Part shown: positions 1-11,835 of the stretch, piece after piece
Layout: every line of letters begins with the position of its first letter
How positions within the stretch are numbered: the first letter of the stretch is position 1
From: Adiantum capillus-veneris
Lineage: Eukaryota > Streptophyta > Polypodiopsida > Polypodiales > Pteridaceae
DNA length: 64,000 nt
Assembly: GCA_014529385.2 (NCBI GenBank)
Contig: CM043950.1
Location: 77,326,435 to 77,390,434 of the forward strand
Reading direction: 5' to 3'
Notes under the pieces: model-generated
Databases searched by the model: none
Told to the model about the DNA's origin: nothing
Seen by the model: only the letters and a program-made list of their open reading frames with translations
Made by a program: the position numbers and the translations under genes

Positions 1-3000
1 TAGGGTTCCATGTGTTTTTTTTGGAGATCCTATGGCTCTATATCCATAGGATCACAGGGTGCCCTACGTCCCATCTAGAGACCTTGTGGCCCGAGGGCCA
101 TAGGGTGACAACCTACAATCTGAAGGGCCATAGGATTCCCTATGTTCCCTAGGGTCACAAGGTGCCCTACGTTCCATCTAAAGACCGTATGGCCCAAGTG
201 CCATAGGGTGGCAATGTACAATAGCAAGATCCATATGATTCCCTATGTTCCTTTTGGAGATCCTATGGCCCTAGAGCCCTAGGTGCATGGGGCTGCCATG
301 GTGCCCGTTAATATGCACCATGGTGTACCCTATGTACGTAGGCCACCCTCGGGCCCTTGGATGCCCTCTTTCCCATCTAAAGACCTTGTGGTCCAAGGGC
401 CATAGGGTGACAATCTACAATCTCAAGGGCCATAGGATTCCCTATGTTCCCTAGGGTCACAAGATGCCCTACTTTCCATCAGAAACAATGAGGGCACCTT
501 GTGGCATTCGGGCCATAGGATCTCTATGTAGAGCATAGAGCAAAGAGCATAGAAAGCTTCTTACTACCATAGAGGGAACCCTATGGCCTTCACGCCATAG
601 GGTGTCAATATAGAGATAACAGAGATTCTTACTAGCATAGAGGGGACCATTTGGCCTTCAGCCCACAAGGTCTCCTCAATATAGAGAAAATAGTGTTTTT
701 TACTGGCATAGAGAGCACCCTATGGACCTGGGTCCATAGGTTGCCAAAAAAATGTCATGAATGGTTTCTTTAAGATGTGTAGATCATAGAGAGGTTATTA
801 CAAGAATACAAGGGACTCTATGTCTTAAAGGCTACAGGATCCCAATATGGAGCATAGATCGGTTCTTACTAGCATAGAGAGACCAAATAGTGCTTTATAC
901 ATGGGGCCTTAAGGTGTCAAAACAATGAGGGTTTTTTCAAAACAATGAGGGCACCTTGTGGCCTTGGGGCCATAGGATGTCAATTTAGAGCATAGAGCAT
1001 AGAGACCTTCTTACTACCATAGACGGAACCCTATGGCCATTAAGCGACAGGGTCTCAATATCGAGAAAAAAGAGGTTCTAGCATAGAGGGGACCCTATGG
1101 CCTTCAGCCCACAAGGTCTCATCAATATAGAGAAATAGTGTTTTTTACTGACATATAGAGCACTCTATGGCCCTGGGTCCATAGGTTGCCAAAAAAAACC
1201 TCATGAAGGGTCTCTTTAAAACATACAAGGCACCTTGTTCCCTTAGGGTCATAAGATGTGTAGAGCATAGAGAGGTTCTTACTAGCATACATAGAACCCT
1301 ATGGCGTGAACGCCATAGGGTCCCAATATAGAGCATAGATCGGTTCTTGCTAGCATAGAGAGACCAAATAGTGCCAAAACAATGAGGGTTTTTACAAAAC
1401 AATGAGGGTACCTTGTGGCCTTGGGGCCATAGGATGTCAATATAGAGCATAGAGCATAGAGAGCTTCTTACTATCATAGAGGGAACCCTATGGCCTTCAG
1501 GTCATAGGGTGTCAACATAGAGAAAACAGAGGTCCTTACTAGCATAGAGGGGACCCTATGGCCTTCATCCCACAAGGTATCGTCAATCGCATAGAGAGAA
1601 TCCTATGGCCCTGGGTCCATGGGTTGCCAAAAACCCCTCATGAAGGGTTTCTTCAAAACATATAGGATGTGTATAGCATAGAGACTTACTTACTAGCATA
1701 GGGGGACCCTTTGGCCTTCAGGCCATAGGGTGCCAATATAGAGCATAGATCGGTTCTTACTAACATAGAGAGACCAAATAGTGCTTTATACATGGGGCCA
1801 TAGGATGTCAATATAGAGCATAAAGCATAGAGCATAGAGAGCTTCTAACTAGCATACAAGGAACCCTATGGCCTTCAGGCCACAGGGTGTCAACGTAGAG
1901 AAACCAGAGGTTCTCACTACCATAGAGGGGAACCTATGGCCTTCAGCCCACAAAGTCTCCAGGATATAGAGAAAATAGTGTTTTTACTAGCATAGAGAGC
2001 ACCCTATGGCCTTGGGTCCATAGGTTTCCAAAAAACCATCATGAAGGGTTTCTTCAAAACATAGAGGGCACCTTGTGCCCTTGGGGTCATAGTATGTGTA
2101 CAGCATAGAGAGGTTCTTACTAACATACAAGGGACCCTATGGCCTAAATATAGATAATAGATCGGTTCTTACTAGCACAGAGCGGACCCTATGGTCTTCA
2201 GGCCAAAGGGTGCCAATATAGAACAAAGATTAGTTCTTACTAGCATAGAGAGACCAAATAGTGCTTTATACCTGGGGCCATAGGGTACCAAAACAATGAG
2301 GGTTGTTCAATGGCATAGAGAGCACCCTATGGCCCTGGGTCCATAGGTTGCCAAAAAACCCTTCTGAAGGGTTTCTTCAAAACATAGAGGGCAACTTGTG
2401 GCCTTGGGGTCATCGGATGTGTAGAGCATAGAGAGGTTCTTACTAGCATACAGGGGACCCTATGGACTTCAGGCCATAGGGTGTCAATATAGAGCATAGA
2501 TCGGTTCATACTAGCAAAGATTGGACCCTATGGCCTTCAGGCCAAAGGGTGCCAATATAGAGCATGGAGAGACTCTTACTAGAATATAGGGGACCATATG
2601 GCTTTCAAGTCACATGGTGCCAATATAGAGCAAATAGTGTTTTTACTAGCATAAAGAACATCCTGACCTAGGGGGATTGGTTGTCAAAAATCCATCATAG
2701 AAGGGTTCCTATGGCCTTCAGCCCACAAGGTCTTCTTAATATAGAGCAAATAGTATTTTTCATTGGCATACAGAGCACCCTTGGGGCCCTTGAGGCCAAC
2801 CCTATGGCCTTCAGGCCTTAGGGAGCTAATATAGAGCATGGTGCTTTATATCGGCATAGAGAGCTATGGCCCTAGGGCCATAGCAAAACAATGAGGTGTT
2901 TTTGGAAACGATGAGGGCACCTTGTGGTCTTGGGGCCATAGGAAACCTTCAGGCCATAGGGTGCCATTATAGAGTAAACAGAGGTTCTTACTAGCATAGA

Positions 3001-3245
3001 GGGGACCCTATGGACTTCATCCTACAAGGTCTCCTGAATATAGAGAAAATAGTGGTTTTTACTTGCATGGAGAGCACCATATGGCCCTAGGGTCATAGGT
3101 TACCAGAAAACCCTCATGAAGTGTTTCTTTAAAACATTGTGGCCACCTTGTGGCCTTGGGGCCATAGGATGCCAATGTAGAGCATAGAGAGGTTCTTACT
3201 AGCATGCAGGGGACCCTATGGCCTTCAAGCCACAGATTTCCATAT
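1..3245. repeat. Hairpin satellite array, block 1
   Basis: Degenerate tandem repeat with units of roughly 65-80 bp. A typical unit runs: TTCTTACTAGCATAGAGG, then ACCCTATGGCC-TTCA-GGCCATAGGGT, then a spacer containing ATATAGAGCATAGA. The central part is an inverted repeat, so each unit can fold as a hairpin. Spacer length and loop sequence vary between units and some arms have decayed. Short apparent reading frames on the minus strand (for example 1145-1477) are repeat translations, not genes. The array starts before the window and fades at about 3245. The same family recurs at 17105, 18800, 21400 and 26960. Confidence 0.9.
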
Positions 3246-3446
3246 GGTGTTGGTGTAGAGGCTCTAAAGGGGTATTTAGGCCATTCACGGGATACTTCTT
3301 TGAGGGTCGTCTAATGTCATAAGGGAACATGTGATCACACTACCATAGAGTGGCCTAGGTACACTTGTAGAACCATTTTGTTGGCACCCTTTAGACCTAG
3401 GACCACATGGTTTAACATAGAGGTGACTCTATGGCCCTAGGTCCAT

Positions 3447-3750
3447 ATGGATGTAATAATATCCATCTTGTCTAAATATATGCCATTCTTTTTACAGAAA
3501 ATGTCTCAGAAGAGAAAGTCAAAGTCAGTTGATGCAACAGGCTCAACGAGGGCCGAAAATTGCAACCCTTCCCACCCTTCCTTTGCTGCTATCCCTGCAC
3601 ATGACGGGAAAATTTATAATAGCCCTTCCCAAGGAAGGACAAGTTGTTCGACTCGCCCTACCCCAAGGAAGGGTATATTTTTGCAAGGACTTCCTAGGGA
3701 AGGGCAACCTTTCAAAATTCCCTGCAGAGATTAATCATGTCAATGCTTGA
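3447..3750 (+). other. Possible exon or ORF, unrecognised
   Basis: Two overlapping short frames lie here; the first contains MSQKRKSKSVDATGSTRAEN. I recognise no domain. The DNA holds several short inverted motifs built on CCTTCCC/GGGAAGG (about 3560-3715), and similar motifs occur at 14017-14080 just before the ParB-like gene. Before element A inserted, the two places were only about 1.5 kb apart, so this could be a 5' exon or leader of that gene, or simply another hairpin-type repeat. No splice sites could be assigned with confidence. Confidence 0.15.
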
Positions 3751-4602
3751 CATTGTGACTTTTGGACTTGTACCTAGAGGATGTTCTACGGACTTTGAGA
3801 GTCACTAATGAGTATAGAATCTGATTTTGTAGGTTTTGCAAGCATGCATTTCCATACACCTTAAAAAAAGTTAAGGTGTACTTTTTAATATAGAGAATTT
3901 CAAGTATGCTTTTTAATATATGGAATTTTAGCGCGTTAGGCAGACTGTAAAGGCAACAAAATATGAAGTTTGAACTTGAGAGTTGAATGTTCAATCGCTC
4001 GCAAGTTTTCTAATGAGGAATCAAGCTTGAATGAAGGGTCTCGTCACTCATCTCTCTCATACACCAATTGCTGACACAGAGCTTCTATATCCAAGTTCCA
4101 AGTGAGATGAGGAGGTCTGAGGGATACCATACATAATCAAGGCTAGTGGGTTGGAAAAAGAGAGAAGGTAAGTACACTAGAGATTAACTCAAAGCATGGC
4201 TGAATAATGCCTTATTGAAGGAAATTACGGAGAGAGTAAAGATTAAGCACTCTTGATGCTCCCCAATTTGATTTGCTATGCAAAATCTTTTAAAGTATTT
4301 CTCAAATATTGATTGATTCTTACACGGGCTTAGACTCACGATCAACTAAAGCTCCAGATTCCAGAATTTCCTAGCACTCTCTCATTATCCATGAACTGCA
4401 AGCTCCCCTCGAGAGTCCCTTGGGAAACCTCTAGGTTGTGAGTCCAAATGACTCCAGAGTCTACGATTGCAAAGGTCCTTCAAGCCTCAAGGCTCCTTCA
4501 CAAATCATGAATCACATAGTGCTAGCCTCCTGGTTTGTTAGGCATGCTCCCAAAGCCTAATTATAGGAACCCCTACTTATCACTTCATCAGTTTTAAGAT
4601 GG
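3751..4602. other. Spacer without recognisable gene
   Basis: AT-rich sequence between the hairpin array and element A. No convincing coding frame, tandem repeat or terminal repeat seen. It may contain remnants of older LTR DNA but I cannot pair it with another copy in the window. Confidence 0.5.
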
Positions 4603-4607
4603 CACCA

Positions 4608-6197
4608 TTTAACATTTAATGGCCTAATAACTTATGTGTAGTGGAAATTAGCATGAACTTAGTGGGCATTTCATTAGAATAGATTCCTAATGAGAATTAC
4701 AAGAGTGCTTGGGTGGAGAGAGCAACAAAAAGCATAACACCTAGTTAGATAACATCAACAATACTTTCAAAAGAGAGAGAAATTAAGCTATTGACAACAA
4801 TTGAGGACCAGATTTGCATGGAGCCGGTCCCCCCTCCAAAAGGCTTTGTATTATGGTTTCTCCCATAAAGAGAGACATCGCACAATACAATTCTTTGTGT
4901 TCCTTCAAGACTAGCTAGTGCAATGAAGATGGAAGCTTCATACACCAAGCAAAACACTTAATCAAACACAACTTGAATTATCCCCGTTCTCAGACCCAAG
5001 ACCTCACACACCTTCGAAGATGGTGAGAGCTAGCAGGGTATGAGAGTACATTGAGAGGAAGAAGGAGTATCTTACAAGAAAGATGTACATCTCCTCACAT
5101 AATTACTCATAGTAGCATAGCTTAGCTTAGTAATTAGCTTGGTAGAGGAGATGAGCATGCATTGAATCTTGGCTCTTGGTTGGATTTCCATCCACATGCC
5201 AAGAGAGTGTTGATGTAGGCTTCTATCTCACAAGCTTGGAGTAGGTGATGAGCTCTCCATTAAAGCTTGGGAGGAGATAGAGTATTCTTACTTCACACAT
5301 GGTCAAGTGTGAGTGTGTGTGTGTCAATGCCAAGCAAAAATCAGCCCCCTCTCTCTCTTGGGCGAGCCCTTGTTGCTAATTTGTTCTGGCTTTTGCCTCA
5401 TTGGACCTACCCAAGTCAAGCCAATGGGTATTAAGCAGCATAAGTGATAGCCTTCTGACATGTGTCCCCCTTTCCCCTTTTGTGAGAGCTTTAGGTAATT
5501 AAATAATTAAACTAAACTCTCATTGGACCCCTTTGCCTCCTGGCCAATAGAAATCAGGCAAGCCATGGGGCTTCTGAATTCTCATTGGACCCATTGGGAG
5601 ACTGCCCAATAGTCTTCTAGGAGACTTAATTCTCATTGGTTTCTTTTATTAAATGTTTTTAAATTAATTAAACTACATTTACTCTAGCTTAATTCTCATT
5701 GGTCCACTTCAAGGGTCTTCCAATAGGAATTGGGCACACCTTGTGGGCATCTAGCCTAGGGAGCTCACATGTGTCCCTCATTCCCTTTGTGTAAAGGGAG
5801 CCTGTGTGTGTGTGTGTGGCTTTCTCTCTCATACCCTACCTTTGGGGCTCGCCCCCTCCCATGTAGGGATGTGCAAAGACTTTTAGGGCACACACAAAGC
5901 ATCCAATTTTCCCTAGGGTTGACCTTTGGACACAACCTTTGAATTTTGGAACCTTAGCATTTTGGAAGTCTTAATGGGCTGAACCTTAGGGTCTTTTTAG
6001 CCCATTGTTGCACATGGCTCTTTTGCAGATGGCCCCCCCTTTGGATCCCTATTTTCCCTCCTTTGGATCCCTACTATGGCCGGTCTGCTAGCTTAACCAA
6101 TATTCTAGCTTTTTCTCCCTTGGCACTTCCCCACATTAAATGATCAGTTTAATATGAGAAAATCATTTAGGAGAATTAGATATTGATTATTATGACA
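4608..6197 (-). repeat. Element A 3' LTR
   Basis: Pairs over its whole length with 11836-13425. In plus-strand reading it begins TTTAACATTTAATGG (the partner has the canonical TG) and ends ATTATTATGACA. Contains short CA/GT-rich tracts near 5305-5325 and 5801-5817. The terminal TG of this copy has mutated to TT. Confidence 0.95.
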
Positions 6198-6215
6198 TTA
6201 CCTCTCTCTTGAAAT
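6198..6215 (-). other. Element A polypurine tract
   Basis: Read on the minus strand, the bases immediately upstream of the 3' LTR contain AAGAGAGAGG followed by TAA and then the LTR end. Position and purine content fit the plus-strand primer of an LTR retrotransposon. Confidence 0.8.
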
Positions 6216-6553
6216 CATAGTCGTCCTCGACTATGGTGTAGAGAAGATAAAGCATATTCATGAGTCCTTTTCTTAGCGGGTAGAGGATCCCTATGTTACC
6301 CTACGACATCATTCCATAATGGATAACTAGTCCATTTGGCGCTTGAGAGCTTGAGGCTGCCGCAAGCATGTTTGCACATTATTCCTATCAGTCTTCCATA
6401 GTAGAGTGACAAGCTCTACTTGGTGTTTGGGAGACGTCGTCTCCGCAAACTTGATCTAAGTATGCATACTACTTCATTTTTGTGCACAAATAAAGAAAAA
6501 GAGAGTCTTATAAGACAAAATTTTTGTTCATTTTTAACATTTTGTACATTTGC

Positions 6554-7841
6554 TTACTCTTGGGAATCATTGTAAGCATTGACAAGGTTTAGGTTATCCT
6601 TTAATTGTATGCCTTGCATCCATCTAGCATCTTCGAAAGGATAATTCTTAAACTTAATAAGATATCGTCGGATAGTCTTACCGCCTCTTAATACCTTGTC
6701 TTCATGTCGGAGAATGGACTCGGGCTGCAACACCTCCTCTTGGTCCTCGATCTCCGGTGGGTCTTCAATAGTTGGTTCTTGAGGTGGCTCTCCTTTGTAA
6801 GGATTTAATAGGCTCACATGAAAAGAATTGTGTATGAGCCAATGATTAGGAAACTTTAGTTGATAGGCCATCTCATTGATTGGCCTAAGAATCTGGAAGG
6901 GACCATAGTACCTTTTTGCTAGTTTAGCATAGTACTTTTGGTGGTCCATAGGATTCTTGCCCGTCGTGTGCCTTAATCGAGCCTTGGGAAACTTTAAGAA
7001 GACCCAATCGTTTTCTTTAAAGGCTTGGGCTCTTTTGTGCTTGTCAGCAGCAGCCTTTTGCCTTTGCTGTGAGATAGAGATAGAATCCTTAATCTTTTGA
7101 AAATATTCTTGTAGGTCTCGGCTATACTCATCTGCAGCGAAGATCTTCCCATGTACCTTAAGTAGCAAGGGACTTTTTGATCTTCCCTCAATTACCTTGA
7201 AAGGTGCTTTTCCTGTGGAAGTATGTACAGTGTTATTGTAAGCATACTCTACTAAGGGTAAGTACTTCTCCCATTGGGATCTTTGATCTACTTCTATTAC
7301 ATAGGCTTTTAGTAGATCGAGAATGGTTAGGTTAGCTATTTCACTTTGGCCATCAGTTTGTGGATGATAGGCCGAAGAGAAGTTTAGCCTTGTTCCTAAA
7401 TTCTCAAAGAGACCCTTCCAGAAATTACTGGTCATTCTAGGATCTCTATCCGACACTATGGACATTGGCAAGCCATGGTACTTAAAAATTTGTGAAATGA
7501 AGAGGGTTGCTATTTGATGGGCTTTGATAGTCTTTTTGACATGTATAAAATGAGCTTGTTTACTGAACCTGTATTCCCGTATTCCCATGGATAGACTTAG
7601 GCAATCCAAAGATAAAATCCATGGATATGCTCTCCCATGGTGAATTAGGGATTGGCAAGGGTTGAAGCAACCCAAGTTGCTTCCCTCTATCAAATTTTGT
7701 CTTTTGGCATACCACACATTTGGAAACATATTCTTGTATGTTCACTTTCATGGTAGGCCAATAGAAATATGTTTCAATTCCCTTTAAGGTAGACTGAATC
7801 CCTCTATGCCCCGCATAAGGTGGAGCATGAGATTCATACAT
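6554..7841 (-). pseudogene. Element A integrase with chromodomain-like C-terminus
   Basis: Inserts element cDNA into host DNA. The first frame (7841-7560) shows the HH-CC zinc-binding region, with HAPPYAGHRG followed by CVVCQ, and the first catalytic Asp in SMDFIFGLP. A frame change between about 7560 and 7730 moves to the second frame (7729-6554), which has the second Asp in VSDRDPRMTSNFW and the Glu in QTDGQSEIANL, so the DDE triad can still be seen across the break. The C-terminal part has the GPFQIL core and then a chromodomain-like stretch, ILRHEDKVLRGGKTIRRYLI followed by KNYPFEDARWM, which in chromoviruses directs integration to chromatin. The frameshift makes the gene non-functional as it stands. 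Confidence 0.92.
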
Positions 7842-7919
7842 TACTTTCTCACGTAGTGAGTTAGTAACGCATAGTCTATTTCCATAGAGAAGATAACCAT
7901 CTTGTAAAGTAAATGGTTC

Positions 7920-8681
7920 TTATTTCTTCCCTAATGCAAGGGCTGAAATCACATCTCTAAAATTGGGATCAATAGCATACTCATCTATCATTGAAGATAG
8001 ATCATTGTGAGTTGCTATGGAAACCGCATTCACTCTCGGTCGTCTTGAGAGTGCATCGGCTACTTGATTATGCTTGCCAGCAATGTGAGCAATATGAAAA
8101 TGAAATTGCGAAAGGAAATTTTCCCACCTCATTTTTTTTTCGGAGAGCTTGGTCTGTGTCATGAAGTACTTAAGACTTTGGTGATCCGTTCGCAGAATGA
8201 AAGGAGTCCCCAATAAATAGTGCTTCCATGAGTCTAAGGCATGTAGAACTGCAAGGAGTTCCTTTTCGTATATGCCTAGAGCTTGCTCAACAGGGTCGAG
8301 CCTTCGACTCTCATAGCCTATGGCATGCCCTTCTTGGAGCAAAACAGCTCCAAGGCAATCACCACAAGCATCACATTGGACCTCAAATGGTTTTGAGAGA
8401 TCAGGTAGTGTAAGCACAGGTTGAGAGATAAGCTTTTCTTTAAGCTTTTCGAAAGCATTGTTCTCCTTAGCAGACCATGTATACCTAACACTTTTCTTTG
8501 TTAGGTCATGTAATGGTCCCGAAATTTGTGAGAACTTTTCTATGAAGCGTCTATAGTATGCACACATACCTATAAAGCTTCTTAGTTCATGAAGATTCCT
8601 TGGTTTAGGCCATCCTTTTATTACCTCTAACTTGGATGGATCCATTTGGATGCCATCTTGAGAGATAATGTGACCTAAATA
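7920..8681 (-). pseudogene. Element A RNase H and RT connection region
   Basis: Same frame as the RT upstream. Begins in the RT thumb/connection (GWPKPRNLHELRSFIGMCAY) and passes into the RNase H domain with FEVQCDACGDCLGAVLLQ (first Asp), YEKELLAVL (Glu), LRTDHQSLKYF (Asp) and NQVADALSRR (last Asp), so all four acidic residues are present. It is cut off from RT by a TAG at 8682-8684 and from integrase by a TAA at 7920-7922. Both fit single C-to-T changes in Gln codons. Confidence 0.92.
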
Positions 8682-9806
8682 CTAAATCTCTTGCAAGAAA
8701 AATTCACTTTTCTTTCGATTAACATAAAGTTTATTCTCTCTTAAAACTTGAAATATTACCTGGAGGTGTTGCTTGTGTTCCTCCAATGAATTAGAGTGGA
8801 TGATAATATCATCAAAGAACACTCCAGTAAAGGTTCGATGAGGCCTGAACAGCTTCTCCATCAAGCGGTTGAATGTGGCTGGTGCATTGGTCAAGCCAAA
8901 AGGCATGACAATGTATTCGTAAAGACCAAATGTAGTACGAAATGCGGTCTTTACAATGTCTTGATCAACTATCCTTATTTGATGATAGCCACTTTTTAGG
9001 TCAATCCTACTGAAGTAGGTCGATCCTTGTAGCTTATCAAATAGGTCTTCTACCCGTGGAATGGGAAACCTATTCTTGATAGTGATCCTATTTAGTGCTC
9101 TATAGTCGACACACATACGATATGTGATGTCTTTCTTTTGCACTAATAGCACAGGTGAGAAAAATGGAGATGAGCTAGGCCTAACCATGCCCTTCTCAAC
9201 TAACTCATGCACTTGCCGCATAATCTCCTCTTGTTGAGCTTGAGAAACTCTATAAGGAGGTTTGTTAGGCGGTGAACTTCCTCGAAGAAGTTCAATTGCA
9301 TGGTCATCATTACCTCCTTTAGGAGGTAGCTCACAAGGGATGTCGTCAATAAAAACATCTTGAAACCCCTTGAGAAAATCGGATAACTCTAATTCCTTTT
9401 TGTTACTTTTATTTTCTTTTGCTAAAGCATTAGGTTCATTTTGAGAATCTTTAACAAAAATCATGTACACGGAAATAGAGCTCTTTATTGACTTGTTTAA
9501 AGCTGGTGTATGTACAATGGGGATGGTGTTACCCATCTCCTTAGCATCTATATACATGTCTTTTTCCCTGAACTTAAAGGAGATTCTCCTTTCAGGAAAT
9601 TTAACATCGGCAGCCAGGCGGTCAAACCATGGTGCCCCTAGGATTACATCCTCATGCTTGAGAGGAGAGATAAAGAATTCCTCTTTTTCCACATAGCCTT
9701 GGACATGAAGCCTCAATTTCCCGATTAAGGGAGTGACTGAAGCTTCTTGCCCCTTGAAGGCACTGTCTGCGGGTAGGATATCTCCCATCTCGTATAAAAG
9801 CATCAT
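8682..9806 (-). pseudogene. Element A protease remnant and reverse transcriptase
   Basis: The N-terminal part carries the C-terminal half of a retropepsin (DVILGAPWFDRLAADVKF), but I cannot find the catalytic D-[ST]-G upstream in any frame, so the active site seems deleted or badly shifted at the gag-pol junction. RT follows: MRQVHELVEKGMVRPSSSPF, VDYRALNRITIKNRFPIP, FSRIDLKSGYHQI (first catalytic Asp) and GVFFDDIIIHS, where FFDD takes the place of YxDD. The frame differs from gag, as is common for Ty3/gypsy elements, but here there is also the missing protease segment. The frame ends at a premature TAG. Confidence 0.92.
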
Positions 9807-11418
9807 GTTCTGTTACCTTTCCCCAAGCATGGCATAGAGGAGATCCTTTGTGGTGAGTTTGGTGAGTTTCCTCCTCTTGGATTTCAACCAAAGAAGCTCT
9901 AGGAGGATCTTGGCGGTTGTTCTTTTGGGGACAAGCGCGGTACGCATGCCCTTGTTCGCCGCACTTGAAACACCGGTTATCCTTAAGATAACGCTCAAGC
10001 TCTTTAGGAGAGAGTTTATTCTTTCCTTTGTAAACTCCCTTCTCTTTAGCTTTGTTGGAATTGCCCTTAGGAGACTTTTGGACATTGTCCTTCCCCTTAG
10101 GCTCATTGGAACCCTTGTTTTCCGGGGGCTGATTATTTCTTTTACCCCCCATTTGGAAATTGATTTGAGAGGCCACCATAGTATGGTGTATTACCGCCGA
10201 TATGGTACGTGGCCTTTGGGAGTTGACATACTCCGCCATTTCTTCGGTTAAGCCCGCACAAAATTGTTGCTTTTTCTCTCCAAAATCCAACTTTTTGAAG
10301 ACAGTGGCTTTGAGTTGTAGGTCCCAAAACTTGTCTACATATTTGTGGATGGATTCATTGGGAGAGAGCTTTAAGCTTCGCCATTAGGTGAGTACTTTGT
10401 CTTTGGCATCAGTGGCGAAAAACTGCTTCATAATGGAAGCTCTTAAAGCCTTCCATGTTCGTGGAGCTTGACCGTTGGCTCGTAGGCTAGACCACCATTG
10501 TCCAACGGACTTTTGAAAGTGCATAGCTACATGGCGTAGCTTAGAGGACTCCGTGAAGCCCTCATCTCCAAACGCCGCATTGAATTGCTGGATAAAGGCC
10601 AAGACTTTGTCCGTAGCACCGAAGGTGCCATCATAGGTAAGGAAAGAGATGCTCTTCCCTCCCTCTTTGAATTTCTTCAGCTTGGACGACCTCTTCCATG
10701 CGGCATAGGATTTCCTATGGCCTCTTCTTTTTTATGGTTCAAAATTTGCACCATCACTTTCTTCAGAAGGTGAAGAATTTGAAGAAGGTGGAGAAGAGGG
10801 TGACCTCTTTCTAGCCTTTTTCTTGTCTTGATCTTTGTCGTCTTCACCATAGCTTTCATAAGAGGAAGAGGATGAAGAAGATGGAGAAGAGGGTGTCCTC
10901 TTTCTTGCCTTTTTCTTCTCTTGCTTTTTATCATCCCTCTTTGAATTGTGGTGAGGAGAAGAATACGAAGGTCTTCTCCGCTTTGGTGGTGATGGAGAGC
11001 GTTTAGCCTGCCGTCTTCGTGGAGCCATCTCCGCCGAGGTGGCGGGAGACTCGCTTCTTTCTCGTTCCTTCGGTGGAGGCTCTTGAGTTCTCGTTTGGGA
11101 AGGAGATGCATCATCAAGAAGTAAATTCTTGAGCCCTTCATACGGATTCTCTTCTTCTTCCCGAATCGGAGAGAGACCTCTTTTGGTAGTATCACAAGGA
11201 GGCTTCCTAGGTGTTCTCTCGTCATGGTGATGAGCTTGGAGAATCCCGTAGGCACGGAGCTGCCGTTGCACTTCACTTTGGAGAGATGGATTGCCCATGG
11301 CTTGTTGAAGCCTAGAAACAAGATAGTTAGCAAGCATTGAAGCATCATTAGTAGCTTGCTCATGAGCAAAATCAATGTTATCAACATTAATTTCACTCTC
11401 TTTACTATTGTCAGCCAT
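9652..11418 (-). pseudogene. Element A Gag with SR-rich N-terminal domain
   Basis: One frame from the ATG at 11418, broken by a TAA at 10732 and a TAG at 10384. Residues 1-90 are polar. About residues 110-228 are a basic/serine domain with repeated KKKARKR[ST]PSSP blocks, resembling SR-protein low-complexity regions. The capsid part follows (FIQQFNAAFGDEGFTESSKL, QWWSSLRANGQAPRTW, YVDKFWDLQLKA, FCAGLTEEMAEYV), and then a CX2CX4HX4C zinc knuckle, CFKCGEQGHAYRAC. The protein would package element RNA in cytoplasmic particles. Both stops must be mutations because homology continues in frame. Confidence 0.88.
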
Positions 11419-11822
11419 TCTAACAACTTTTAGGTGTAAACTTTTTAGGTATACTTTGGCACTTCAAGCCCTAGTTGCTACTCCTCTTTACCCCTTTAGA
11501 AAAAGCACTCAAGATACTGTACCCGCGGCTCGAATACCATTAATTGCAAGGAATAGAAGAGAGGGTCTTTCGACACCAAAATAGCACCGGCTCCTGTCAA
11601 GCTTCTAATAGCTCAATAGTGGTTAGGCCGTAGGCAATCCCCGTAGGACTCCACTATTAAGACCATATCTCTCGACGATGATGCCCCGTTAACTGCACAA
11701 AGGCAGGCGCACTGCAAGGATGAAAAATCCCTATTCTACTTACTCACAGGCAATTAATAATACCAACCATTTGTAGCTAGCTTGAGGACCTCCCTTCTTG
11801 AGCAAGAAAAGAGAAACCTTGA

Positions 11823-11834
11823 GCTCTGATACCA
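11823..11834 (-). other. Element A primer binding site (tRNA-iMet)
   Basis: On the minus strand this reads TGGTATCAGAGC, one base inside the 5' LTR. This is the standard initiator-methionine tRNA complement used by many plant LTR retrotransposons. It fixes the orientation and the LTR boundary. Confidence 0.95.
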
Positions 11835-11835
11835 A

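Noticed and set aside
1145-1477. Minus-strand open frames of 60-110 codons in the hairpin arrays (also near 2327, 19363, 20055, 20268, 22877, 26968)
   Set aside because: They translate the repeat unit itself (recurring LWPQGHRVP-type peptides); no start context or domain.
9850-10251. 133-codon plus-strand frame opposite element A Gag
   Set aside because: Antisense shadow of the Gag coding region.
10677-11426. 249-codon minus-strand frame overlapping Gag in another frame
   Set aside because: Low-complexity Leu/Arg translation of the SR-coding DNA; the frame starting at 11418 continues into the capsid domain.
11823-11834. tRNA-like sequence TGGTATCAGAGC (and at 59349)
   Set aside because: It is the primer binding site complementary to tRNA-iMet next to LTR ends, not a tRNA gene.
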